Source of the DNA: Actinomycetales bacterium
GTDB taxonomy: Bacteria; Actinomycetota; Actinomycetes; Actinomycetales; Cellulomonadaceae
Length of the DNA: 6,210 nt
Reading direction: 5' to 3'
Assembly (NCBI GenBank): GCA_012514835.1
Contig: JAAYZM010000178.1
Coordinates: 1-6,210, forward strand
This document shows positions 1-5,480 of the stretch, in pieces. The notes below the pieces were generated by a model. It was not told the origin of the DNA and ran no database searches. It worked only from the letters and a program-made list of their open reading frames with translations. Every line of letters begins with the position of its first letter. The stretch's first letter is position 1. Position numbers and translations under genes: made by a program.

Positions 1-104
1 GGGTAGGGGCGCTTCTCGAAGTGCTTGACTGCCTTGGGCGTCAGCGGGATACCGAGGGCGCGGGAGAGGCGCACCTGGCGGCGCGCACGCGTAACACTGC
101 TCAA
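1..104 (-). CDS. rpsD: 30S ribosomal protein S4, N-terminal part (runs off the window)
   Basis: Only the first 34 codons are present; the gene continues beyond base 1. The fragment begins (M/L)SSVTRARRQVRLSRALG and continues with IPLTPKAVKHFEKRPY, which is the characteristic N-terminus of bacterial S4: a basic RRQVRLSRALG segment, then the LTPKA...RPYPPG-type segment. S4 is a primary 16S rRNA-binding protein that starts assembly of the small subunit 5' domain, and in several bacteria it represses its own translation (family knowledge). The start is placed at TTG (104-102), because it is preceded by AGGA seven bases upstream and gives the expected N-terminal length; no in-frame ATG lies close by. 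It lies on the same strand as rarA, and the repeat-flanked insert separates the two. The identification is secure; the exact start is a little less so. Confidence 0.93.
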   Translation of the reverse strand, partial: MSSVTRARRQVRLSRALGIPLTPKAVKHFEKRPY

Positions 105-115
105 TGCTTCATCCT
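102..115 (-). promoter_or_regulatory. Ribosome binding site and TTG start of rpsD, overlapped by a three-codon mini-ORF
   Basis: On the minus strand AGGA (115-112) stands seven bases before TTG (104-102), good Shine-Dalgarno spacing. The last A of AGGA also begins ATG AAG CAT TGA in another frame, whose stop codon overlaps the TTG. TTG is therefore the only start that preserves the S4 N-terminus. A weak start codon plus an overlapping mini-ORF could lower or tune initiation, but that is inference. Confidence 0.55.
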
Positions 116-130
116 GTCGTTGATACGTCG

Positions 131-161
131 CTCCCGATTCCCGGGATGATCCCGGCGGGAG
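131..161 (-). promoter_or_regulatory. Bulged hairpin in the rpsD leader
   Basis: The minus-strand transcript can fold as CTCCCG (161-156) pairing with CGGGAG (136-131), enclosing CCGGGA/TCCCGG around a three-base TCA loop, with a four-base bulge (GAAT) on the 3' side. The pairing is perfect, 6 + 6 base pairs. It ends 26 bases before the TTG start of rpsD. No T-run follows it, so it is not an intrinsic terminator. Position and shape suit a cis-regulatory leader element, for instance one used in S4 autoregulation, but nothing in the sequence shows that S4 binds it. Confidence 0.5.
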
Positions 162-285
162 TGGGGCCGACCTCATGGCTAAGACCCCAGGCGGTCGCCT
201 CGCGGCAACCCGAGAACTCTACCGCATCCCCGCTCTCACCCTTCCGCGCCCCACCGATCCACCGCCCGCAGCCCGCCCTCCCCTG
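162..285. other. Intergenic segment between the rpsD leader and the left repeat array
   Basis: No gene is supported here. It should hold the rpsD promoter if rpsD has its own, reading leftward. The best -10-like hexamer I see on the minus strand is TAGAGT (around 217-222 on the plus strand as ACTCTA), without a convincing -35. Otherwise this is C-rich, low-complexity sequence grading into the first repeat unit. Confidence 0.3.
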
Positions 286-449
286 TTGCGGAACACCACG
301 CCCGCGCATCCCGCGTTGCCGAACACCACGCCGTTGTGCGGAACACCACGCCCGCCAACTCACCGTTGCGGAACACCACGCGACTCTGCGGGACGCCAGT
401 GTACGAAAAGGGCCCTTGCGGAACGCTACGGGCCGCCCGTGTTCCGCAA
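286..449 (+). repeat. Left array: six units of TTGCGGAACACCACG, ending in a hairpin
   Basis: Units start at 286, 316, 336, 366, 386 and 416, so spacings alternate 30, 20, 30, 20, 30. The first and fourth are exact TTGCGGAACACCACG. The second has one change (TTGCCG...), the third begins GTGCGG..., the fifth is degenerate (CTGCGGGACGCCAGT) and the sixth is TTGCGGAACGCTACG. The bases between units are mostly not conserved within the array, but those of the inner 86 bases are conserved with the opposite array. Spacings near multiples of ten put the units on roughly the same helix face, as expected for cooperative protein binding. They are not CRISPR repeats: the spacers are too short and two lengths alternate. 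Confidence 0.9.
416..449 (+). repeat. Bulged palindrome at the gene-side end of the left array
   Basis: TTGCGGAAC (416-424) pairs perfectly with GTTCCGCAA (441-449). Inside, ACGGG (428-432) pairs with CCCGT (436-440) around a CCG loop, with GCT (425-427) bulged on the left arm. It contains the sixth repeat unit plus a counter-oriented half unit. The mirror-image structure lies at 1559-1590. It is immediately preceded by a ten-base palindrome, AAGGGCCCTT (408-417). Confidence 0.8.
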
Positions 450-545
450 ATGCGTCAGCGCTACGGCCATCCACATACCGCCGTCGGCCCGAACGGCGCG
501 CCCCAATCCACAGGGCCCGCGCTGGCGCGCTCCCATCGGCCCACC

Positions 546-555
546 GTTCCGCAAG
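546..555 (+). promoter_or_regulatory. Isolated half unit just before the AbiEi/DUF559 start codon
   Basis: GTTCCGCAAG is the reverse complement of the repeat core CTTGCGGAAC and lies 10 bases before the ATG at 566. The rest of 450-565 contains no unit, no clear Shine-Dalgarno sequence and no clear -10 hexamer. A binding site here could let the encoded protein, which has a winged-helix-like N-terminus, control its own synthesis. That is inference; a ten-base match this near a repeat array could also be debris of an older unit. Confidence 0.35.
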
Positions 556-565
556 TCTGCCCCCT

Positions 566-1531
566 ATGACGACGATCCCCGCCCCAAGACTTCTCACCTC
601 GAGGGAACTCCACAACGCCGGAGTGGGACGAAAAGCTGTCTACTCCGGCGACTACATCAAGGTCCACCACGACCTCTACCTCGACGGTTCGGCCGACCCT
701 CGCGACCCTGACGTGCGCATGCGCATCGCGGCGCACATCGCGGGAACCCAGGCACACCTCGGCGGGTGGGCCGCAGCCCGGTGCTACGAACGCAACACGC
801 TGCGGCAGATCGGCGAGCCCGGTGCGATTCGCTACTTCGACGGCGCAGTCCCCTGGCCAGACAGCGACGGCGAACTGGCACGCGTGATGCTGTGCATGAA
901 CCGTGACGCCAACATCCGCAAGGTCGAGGGGATCCGCCCGCTGCGTAGCGACCTCGACGAGACCGACATCGTCACGCTCGACGGGTTCAGCATCACCTCG
1001 CCGGAGCGCACCGCGTTCGACCTGGCGCGCACCGAGCCCAAGTGGCGCGCCGTCGCAGCCGTCGACCGCCTCGCCCATCTTGGGATCGTCGACCTGGCCG
1101 AGCTCCGCACGTACGCCCAGGTCATGGAGCGCCGCCACGGGATCCGGAAGGTCACCGCCGTCATCCGACTCGCGGACGCGCGCGCCGAGTCGCCGATGGA
1201 GAGCCTCACACGGCTCATCTGGCTCGAGGCTCGCCTCCCTGTGCCTTCCGTGAACGAAGAGATCTTCGACGACGACGGGAAGTTCGTGGCCCGCGTAGAT
1301 CTACGGGATCCGACGCGTCTGCTCGTGGCCGAGTACGACGGCGGGCACCATGCGAGCGCTGCCCGGAGGCAGCGGGACGCGGCGCGGCGACAAGCGCTCG
1401 AGGAGCTCGGCTACACCATGGTCACGATCACGGCGGCCGACGTGGCGACCCCCAACTCTCGCCGACTGCTGAAGGAGCGCCTCGTGCGCGCACGGCGCAT
1501 GGCGCGCGGGCTGCCCAGCGGGCGGCAGTGA
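566..1531 (+). CDS. AbiEi-like winged-helix protein with C-terminal DUF559/Vsr-like nuclease domain
   Basis: This 321-residue protein belongs to the actinobacterial group often labelled type IV toxin-antitoxin AbiEi-family or DUF559 protein. Residues 8-40 (LLTSRELHNAG...YLDG) match the winged-helix-like opening of AbiEi proteins. Residues 50-200 are the middle region, including the recognisable ITSPERTAFDLAR stretch (143-155). Residues 210-310 resemble DUF559, a PD-(D/E)XK-type fold related to Vsr endonucleases: E212 in MESLTR, D245 in ARVDL, E256/D258 in VAEYDGGHH, R270-D271, then LGYTMVTITAADV. The usual lysine of ExK is not seen; the family commonly has ExD here. ATG 566 is chosen because the conserved N-terminus begins there; the open frame upstream runs through repeats. 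No toxin partner (AbiEii nucleotidyltransferase) is adjacent, so calling it an antitoxin is unsafe. It is flanked by mirror-image repeat arrays and opposes both neighbours. Nuclease activity is inferred from fold residues only. Confidence 0.82.
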   Translation: MTTIPAPRLLTSRELHNAGVGRKAVYSGDYIKVHHDLYLDGSADPRDPDVRMRIAAHIAGTQAHLGGWAAARCYERNTLRQIGEPGAIRYFDGAVPWPDSDGELARVMLCMNRDANIRKVEGIRPLRSDLDETDIVTLDGFSITSPERTAFDLARTEPKWRAVAAVDRLAHLGIVDLAELRTYAQVMERRHGIRKVTAVIRLADARAESPMESLTRLIWLEARLPVPSVNEEIFDDDGKFVARVDLRDPTRLLVAEYDGGHHASAARRQRDAARRQALEELGYTMVTITAADVATPNSRRLLKERLVRARRMARGLPSGRQ

Positions 1532-1558
1532 CGATTTGCACGCGCGCCCCTGGAACTC

Positions 1559-1590
1559 TGCGGAACACGGGCGGCCCGTGGTGTTCCGCA
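1559..1590 (+). terminator. Bulged hairpin just downstream of the AbiEi/DUF559 stop codon
   Basis: TGCGGAAC (1559-1566) pairs with GTTCCGCA (1583-1590). ACGGG (1567-1571) pairs with CCCGT (1575-1579) around a CGG loop, and GGT (1580-1582) is bulged. This is the mirror image of the hairpin at 416-449. It begins 27 bases after the stop codon and is followed only by a short T4 at 1598-1601, so it may slow or end transcription but is not a textbook intrinsic terminator. Its duplication on the far side of the gene, where no gene ends, suggests termination is not its main role. Confidence 0.4.
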
Positions 1591-1690
1591 AGGGCACTTT
1601 TCGGACGCTGACGTCCCGCAGAGTTGCGTGGTGTTCCGCAACGGGGGTGGGTGGGCGTGGTGTTCCGCAGAAGTGCGTGGTGTTCCGCGG
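1559..1690 (-). repeat. Right array: five inverted units, mirror image of the left array
   Basis: Read on the plus strand the unit is CGTGGTGTTCCGCAA. Units start at 1577, 1607, 1627, 1656 and 1676 (spacings 30, 20, 29, 20). Those at 1577 and 1627 are exact, 1656 and 1676 differ only at the last bases (CAG, CGG), and 1607 is degenerate (GCTGACGTCCCGCAG), matching the degenerate unit at 386 on the left. Bases 1559-1644 reversed align without gaps to 363-448 with seven mismatches. The last unit ends 9 bases before the rarA stop codon, so rarA transcripts should run into the array. Confidence 0.9.
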
Positions 1691-1699
1691 AGTTGCTGG

Positions 1700-3136
1700 C
1701 TACTGGTCGAGGATCGTGCGGATGCGCTCGAGGCGGGCCGCGACCTCGCGCTCAGCGCCGCGGTCGTGCGGCTCGTAGTACCGGGCACCGGTGAGGACGT
1801 CCGGGAGGTACTGCTGCGAAGCGATCGCGTGCGGGGCGTCATGGGCATAGCGGTAGCTCGTCCCGTGGCCCAGGTCCTTCGCACCCGGGTAGTGGGCGTC
1901 ACGCAGGTGTGCGGGCACCGTGCCGATCTTGCCGGCCCGCACGTCCGCCAGCGCGGCGTCGATCGCGACGTAAGACGCGTTCGACTTGGGCGCCGTCGCG
2001 ACGTGGACCACGGCCTGCCCCAGGATGATCCGCGCCTCCGGCATGCCGATCAGCGCGACGGCCTGCGCCGCGGCCACGGCCGTCTGGAGCGCGGAAGGAT
2101 CCGCCATCCCCACCTCCTCCGACGCCGCGATGACGATGCGCCGCGCGATGAACCGCGGGTCCTCCCCCGCCGCGATCATCCGCGCGAGGTAGTGCAGCGC
2201 CGCGTCCACGTGCGAGCCGCGCAACGACTTGATGAACGCCGAGATCACGTCGTAGTGCTGGTCGCCCGCGCGGTCGTAGCGCACCGCCGCCACGTCGATC
2301 GCCCGCTCCACGGTGGCGAGGTCGATCAGCACGGGGCCGGGCGAGGTGTTCGACGACGACGCCCCCGCGGGACCGTCACCATCGACCGACTCACCGGCCC
2401 GCTCCTCGCCGTCGGACACGACCTCGTCGAGCGCCGCACCCGCGGCGGCCTCGAGGATCGTGAGCGCCTTGCGCGCGTCCCCGCCGGCCAGCCGCACGAG
2501 GTGCTCGGCGGCGTCGTCGGCCAGCGATACGGCACCACCGAGCCCGCGCGGATCAGTCACGGCTCGCGAGACGAGCCCCGCGACGTCCGCGTCCGAGAGC
2601 GACTGCAGGGTCAGCAGCAGCGACCGGGACAGCAACGGGGAGTTCACGGAGAAGCTCGGGTTCTCGGTGGTGGCCGCGACGAGGGTCACCCAGCGGTTCT
2701 CGACGCTGGGCAGCAAGGCGTCTTGCTGCGTCTTGGTGAACCGGTGGACCTCGTCGATGAACAGCACCGTCTCGGAACCGTCGCTCGTGAGGCGCCGTCG
2801 GGCACCCTCGACCACCTCGCGGACGTCCTTGACCCCCGCCGTCACCGCGGACAGCTCCACGAACTGGCGCCCGGAGGACTGCGCCACGAGGTACGCGAGG
2901 GTCGTCTTGCCCGTCCCGGGCGGCCCCCACAAGATCACCGAGCTCGGGGCGGTGCGGCGCTGTGCGTCCGACGTCGGCTCCACGAGCCTGCGCAGCGGCG
3001 AACCCGGCTCGAGCAGGTGCGCCTGCCCGGCCACCTCGTCGAGCGACCGGGGCCGCATGCGCACGGCGAGCGGGCTGTGCTCGCCCACGTCAGGAATCCC
3101 CGACGGCGCGCGGCTCACCGAGTCGAACAGGTCCAT
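1700..3136 (-). CDS. rarA: Replication-associated recombination protein A (AAA+ ATPase, MgsA family)
   Basis: This 478-residue protein is a complete RarA. Visible features in order: an N-terminal segment (MDLFD...PLAVRMRPRSLDEVAGQ, 1-38); Walker A GPPGTGKTT (71-79); Walker B LFIDE (125-129) followed by VHRF; sensor-1 region ATTENPSF (155-162); probable arginine finger in SPLLSR (R171); sensor-2 motif GDARKAL (219-225); and a C-terminal MgsA-type oligomerisation region from YDRAGDQHYD (287-296) to about 460, including the HYPGAKDLGHG stretch (415-425). Residues about 238-268 are a low-complexity Asp/Glu/Ser/Gly-rich linker between the ATPase lid and the C-terminal region. RarA is cytoplasmic, interacts with single-stranded DNA ends and SSB, and helps maintain stalled replication forks (family knowledge). 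The start follows a -10-like element at leaderless spacing. The gene diverges from the MMPL gene. Confidence 0.95.
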   Translation of the reverse strand: MDLFDSVSRAPSGIPDVGEHSPLAVRMRPRSLDEVAGQAHLLEPGSPLRRLVEPTSDAQRRTAPSSVILWGPPGTGKTTLAYLVAQSSGRQFVELSAVTAGVKDVREVVEGARRRLTSDGSETVLFIDEVHRFTKTQQDALLPSVENRWVTLVAATTENPSFSVNSPLLSRSLLLTLQSLSDADVAGLVSRAVTDPRGLGGAVSLADDAAEHLVRLAGGDARKALTILEAAAGAALDEVVSDGEERAGESVDGDGPAGASSSNTSPGPVLIDLATVERAIDVAAVRYDRAGDQHYDVISAFIKSLRGSHVDAALHYLARMIAAGEDPRFIARRIVIAASEEVGMADPSALQTAVAAAQAVALIGMPEARIILGQAVVHVATAPKSNASYVAIDAALADVRAGKIGTVPAHLRDAHYPGAKDLGHGTSYRYAHDAPHAIASQQYLPDVLTGARYYEPHDRGAEREVAARLERIRTILDQ

Positions 3137-3142
3137 GGGGCG

Positions 3143-3148
3143 AGCCTA
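3143..3148 (-). promoter_or_regulatory. rarA: Probable -10 element of a leaderless rarA transcript
   Basis: On the minus strand TAGGCT, fitting the TANNNT pattern of actinobacterial -10 elements, lies exactly six bases before the rarA ATG, and no Shine-Dalgarno sequence intervenes (CGCCCC). That spacing would place transcription start at the A of ATG, i.e. a leaderless mRNA, common in Actinobacteria. The -35 region is poor. Confidence 0.5.
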
Positions 3149-3149
3149 C

Positions 3150-3172
3150 GCACCGCCGAGGACACCCGGTGC
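3150..3172. promoter_or_regulatory. Inverted repeat in the rarA–MMPL divergent intergenic region
   Basis: GCACCG (3150-3155) and CGGTGC (3167-3172) form a perfect six-base inverted repeat separated by 11 bases. It lies immediately upstream of the rarA -10 candidate, across the spacer and -35 position, so a bound dimer could block rarA and perhaps the divergent transporter gene. A second short pair, GCACC/GGTGC (3202-3215), lies nearer the transporter start. In GC-rich DNA six-base pairs arise by chance, so support is weak. Confidence 0.25.
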
Positions 3173-3224
3173 GGACCGCGCACGAGCCACGGCAGCAGGT
3201 GGCACCGCAGGGTGCGCAGGTGTC

Positions 3225-5480
3225 ATGCTGGCCCGCGTGTTCGACGCCCTCGGCAGGACGATCTCCCGCCACCCCAAGACGACCGTCCTGGTCTGGGTGG
3301 TCCTGGCGACGCTCGGGCTCGCGATCGCGATGACGGGTGCGGGCGGCGCGAGCCTGTTCGACCGCCTCGAGAGCGCGGCCCCCACCGTCCCGAACTCGCA
3401 GTCCGACCACGCCCAGCGGATCCTCACCGAGCTGCGCGCGAGCGGGCCGTCGCTCACCCTCGTGCTCGACGGCGCACCGGCGGACACCGAGGGGATGCAC
3501 GAAGCGATCTTCCCGACCCACATCGACCTGTCCCAGATCCAGGGTGTCGCGAGCGTGCTGTCCCCGTTCGTGCTTCCGGGGACGACGACGAACCCCGCGG
3601 CCCAACCGTTCATCGCGCAGGACGGCAACGGCTTCCTCATCATCGTCACGCTCGCGGTCGACCTGTCCGAGACGGCCGAGCACGCCGCGCTGGTCGAGGT
3701 GCAGCGCGCCCTCGAGGCGATCCCCGCGTCGCTCGAGAAGGTGGCACCGGACGCGACGGGCCGCGTGGGCGGCATGTCGCTGATCTACGAGGAGATCGTC
3801 AGCCAGGTCGAGGAAGACCTCGTCACGGGCGAGACGATCGCCCTGCCGCTCGCGCTCGTGGTCATGGTGCTCGTGTTCGGCGGCTTCCTCGCGGCCGCGA
3901 TGCCCCTCGCGGGGGCGCTCGCGTCCGTCGCAGGTGGGCTGGGCACCCTCGTGGCGCTCTCCTACGTGATGCCTCTCGACGCGTCCGTGGTGAACGTCGT
4001 CACCGTCCTGGGCCTCGGACTGTCGATCGACTACGGCCTGCTGATCGTCTCTCGCTTCCGCGAAGAGCTCGCGGCGCTCGTGTCCGCCGACGACGGCGCC
4101 CGCGTGCGGCGTCGTCGCGGTGACGGGGCCGTCGCCACCGCGCTGGCCACGACCATGTCCACGGCGGGCCGCACCGTCGCGTTCTCCGCCGTGACGATCG
4201 CCATCTCGACGGGTGGCCTGCTCCTGTTCTCCCCGCCCATCCTGCGGGGATTCGGCGCGGCGGGGCTCTCGGTCATCCTCATCGCTCTCGCGACGGCACT
4301 CACTCTGGTCCCCGCGCTCCTCGTGCTGTTCGGGCGCCGCCTCGTGCGCCCGACCCTGCTGAGCAGGATCCCGGGCGTGCGGAACGTCGTGAGCCGCACC
4401 GCGGACGTGCAGGGCGCGCAGGGCGGGCACGGCTGGATCGCGTCGCTCACCGCGCGCGTGCAGCGCCGACCGTGGCTCGTGCTGGGCGGGACTGTCGCCG
4501 TGCTCGCGATCCTCGCGTCACCGATCGCGCACCTCGACCTGCGCAACACGACCCTGCAGCTGCTCCCCTCGGACTCGGCGCAGCGCGAGTACGTGGCGCA
4601 GGTCGCGGAGCAGTACCCCGACGCGACGTCCGCCTCGATCCAGGTGGTCGCCGAGACCACCCTCGCGGAAGGCCTCGCGTGGGTACCCACCGTGCAGGGC
4701 ATCGCGGGGGTCACCGAGATCGAGGGGCCCGTCCCGCTCGAGAACGTCGTGATCATCGGGGTGCACACGAGCTCGACGGACGACGGCGGTCCCGTGGAGC
4801 GCGACGTCGTCCGCGCGATCCGCGCCCTCGACCCCGGCTTCCCCGTGTACGTAGCGGGCACCGCGGCCGTCCAGATCGACTTCGTGCAGGCGATCGCCGA
4901 CGGCGCACCGTTGGCCGGTGGCCTCATCGCGGCCGCCGTCCTGGTGCTGCTGTTCCTCATGACCGGGTCCGTCCTGGTGCCGATCAAGGCGCTCGTGTGC
5001 AACCTGCTGTCGCTCGCGGCGTCCCTGGGCGTGCTCACATGGGCGTTCCAGGACGGGCACCTTGCCTCCCTGCTCGGCTTCACGCCCGTGGGCGGGATCG
5101 AGACGTACGTGGTGGTGCTCGTGGTCGCGTTCGCGTTCGGGCTCGCGATGGACTACGAGGTGTTCCTCCTCGCACGCATCAAGGAGCTGCACGACGCCGG
5201 CTACCCCAACGATGACGCCGTGCGCGAGGGCCTCCAGCGCTCCGGGCGGATCATCACGTCCGCCGCAGCGATCATCATCGTGGTGTTCGCGGGCTTCATG
5301 TTCGGCCGGCTCCTGGTCATCAAGGAGGTCGGCTTCGCGCTCGCGGTGGCCGTGCTGATCGACGCGACACTGGTGCGGCTGCTCCTCGTGCCCGCGACGA
5401 TGACGCTCCTGGGCCGCTGGAACTGGTGGGCGCCCGCTCCCCTGCGTCGCGCGCACGAGCGTCTCGGGATCTCGCACTGA
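3225..5480 (+). CDS. MMPL-family (RND superfamily) membrane transporter
   Basis: This 751-residue protein has the twelve-helix, two-half layout of MMPL proteins. Helix 1 is at about 19-38, followed by an extracytoplasmic domain (40-200); helices 2-6 at about 204-224, 226-248, 253-276, 315-337 and 343-369; helix 7 at about 417-435, a second extracytoplasmic domain (436-560), then helices 8-12 at about 563-581, 584-607, 627-650, 676-695 and 699-723. The RND proton-relay positions are visible as GLSIDYG (265-271, helix 4) and GLAMDYE (639-645, helix 10), matching the Asp-Tyr pairs of MmpL proteins. It ends with VPATMTLLGRWNWWAP (722-737). Such proteins export lipids, peptides or drugs using proton motive force; this substrate cannot be deduced. 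A basic cytoplasmic stretch (RVRRRR, 293-298) lies between helices 4 and 5. ATG 3225 is chosen for its spacing before helix 1, with a weak CAGG upstream; GTG 3237 is possible. Coupled to the next gene. Confidence 0.92.
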   Translation: MLARVFDALGRTISRHPKTTVLVWVVLATLGLAIAMTGAGGASLFDRLESAAPTVPNSQSDHAQRILTELRASGPSLTLVLDGAPADTEGMHEAIFPTHIDLSQIQGVASVLSPFVLPGTTTNPAAQPFIAQDGNGFLIIVTLAVDLSETAEHAALVEVQRALEAIPASLEKVAPDATGRVGGMSLIYEEIVSQVEEDLVTGETIALPLALVVMVLVFGGFLAAAMPLAGALASVAGGLGTLVALSYVMPLDASVVNVVTVLGLGLSIDYGLLIVSRFREELAALVSADDGARVRRRRGDGAVATALATTMSTAGRTVAFSAVTIAISTGGLLLFSPPILRGFGAAGLSVILIALATALTLVPALLVLFGRRLVRPTLLSRIPGVRNVVSRTADVQGAQGGHGWIASLTARVQRRPWLVLGGTVAVLAILASPIAHLDLRNTTLQLLPSDSAQREYVAQVAEQYPDATSASIQVVAETTLAEGLAWVPTVQGIAGVTEIEGPVPLENVVIIGVHTSSTDDGGPVERDVVRAIRALDPGFPVYVAGTAAVQIDFVQAIADGAPLAGGLIAAAVLVLLFLMTGSVLVPIKALVCNLLSLAASLGVLTWAFQDGHLASLLGFTPVGGIETYVVVLVVAFAFGLAMDYEVFLLARIKELHDAGYPNDDAVREGLQRSGRIITSAAAIIIVVFAGFMFGRLLVIKEVGFALAVAVLIDATLVRLLLVPATMTLLGRWNWWAPAPLRRAHERLGISH

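Larger units (their letters stand above)
286..1690. mobile_element. Candidate repeat-flanked insert carrying one AbiEi/DUF559 gene
   Basis: The segment is bounded by two arrays of the same 15-base unit in opposite orientation, with one gene between them. The inner 86 bases of the arms (363-448 and 1559-1644) are an ungapped inverted repeat at 79/86 identity; with one short gap, recognisable similarity reaches roughly the outer unit on each side. The insert lies between rarA and rpsD, which I expect to be close neighbours on the same strand in related actinobacteria (memory, unsearched), and its gene points the opposite way. The right end falls only 9 bases short of the rarA stop codon. I see no target-site duplication and no classical transposase, so mobility is inference; a locally evolved regulatory structure is the alternative. 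Confidence 0.4.

Noticed and set aside
336..449. Peptide-like conservation (PLRNTT.LCGT...RAARVPQ) when both arms are translated
   Set aside because: Of the seven mismatches between the arms, six change the amino acid and only one is silent in this frame, so there is no sign of selection on a protein; the similarity is explained by the DNA repeat.
286..449. CRISPR array
   Set aside because: Repeat units are 15 bases with inter-unit gaps of only about 5 or 15 bases in strict alternation, the array is mirrored on the other side of a gene, and no cas genes are present.
104..565. Upstream extension of the AbiEi/DUF559 reading frame, adding about 154 residues
   Set aside because: The extension runs through the repeat array and low-complexity Pro/Arg-rich sequence; the family N-terminus begins at the ATG at 566. 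Lack of stops is expected in GC-rich DNA.
566..1531. A complete type IV toxin-antitoxin pair
   Set aside because: No AbiEii-type nucleotidyltransferase toxin gene lies on either side; the neighbours are rpsD and rarA. The gene is a solitary fusion with a DUF559 domain.
280..1700. Target-site duplication around the insert
   Set aside because: Comparing the bases outside the outermost units (left CCTCCCCTG, right AGTTGCTGG) shows no direct repeat, so no insertion footprint can be claimed.
2313..3224. N-terminal extension of the MMPL frame across rarA
   Set aside because: The added 304 residues are antisense to rarA and Ser/Arg/Thr-rich; the transporter family starts just before helix 1, at ATG 3225.
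1628..4123. Long plus-strand open frame antisense to rarA and out of frame in the transporter gene
   Set aside because: It is an Arg/Gly/His-rich shadow of high-GC coding sequence with no recognisable domain, and it spans two well-supported genes.
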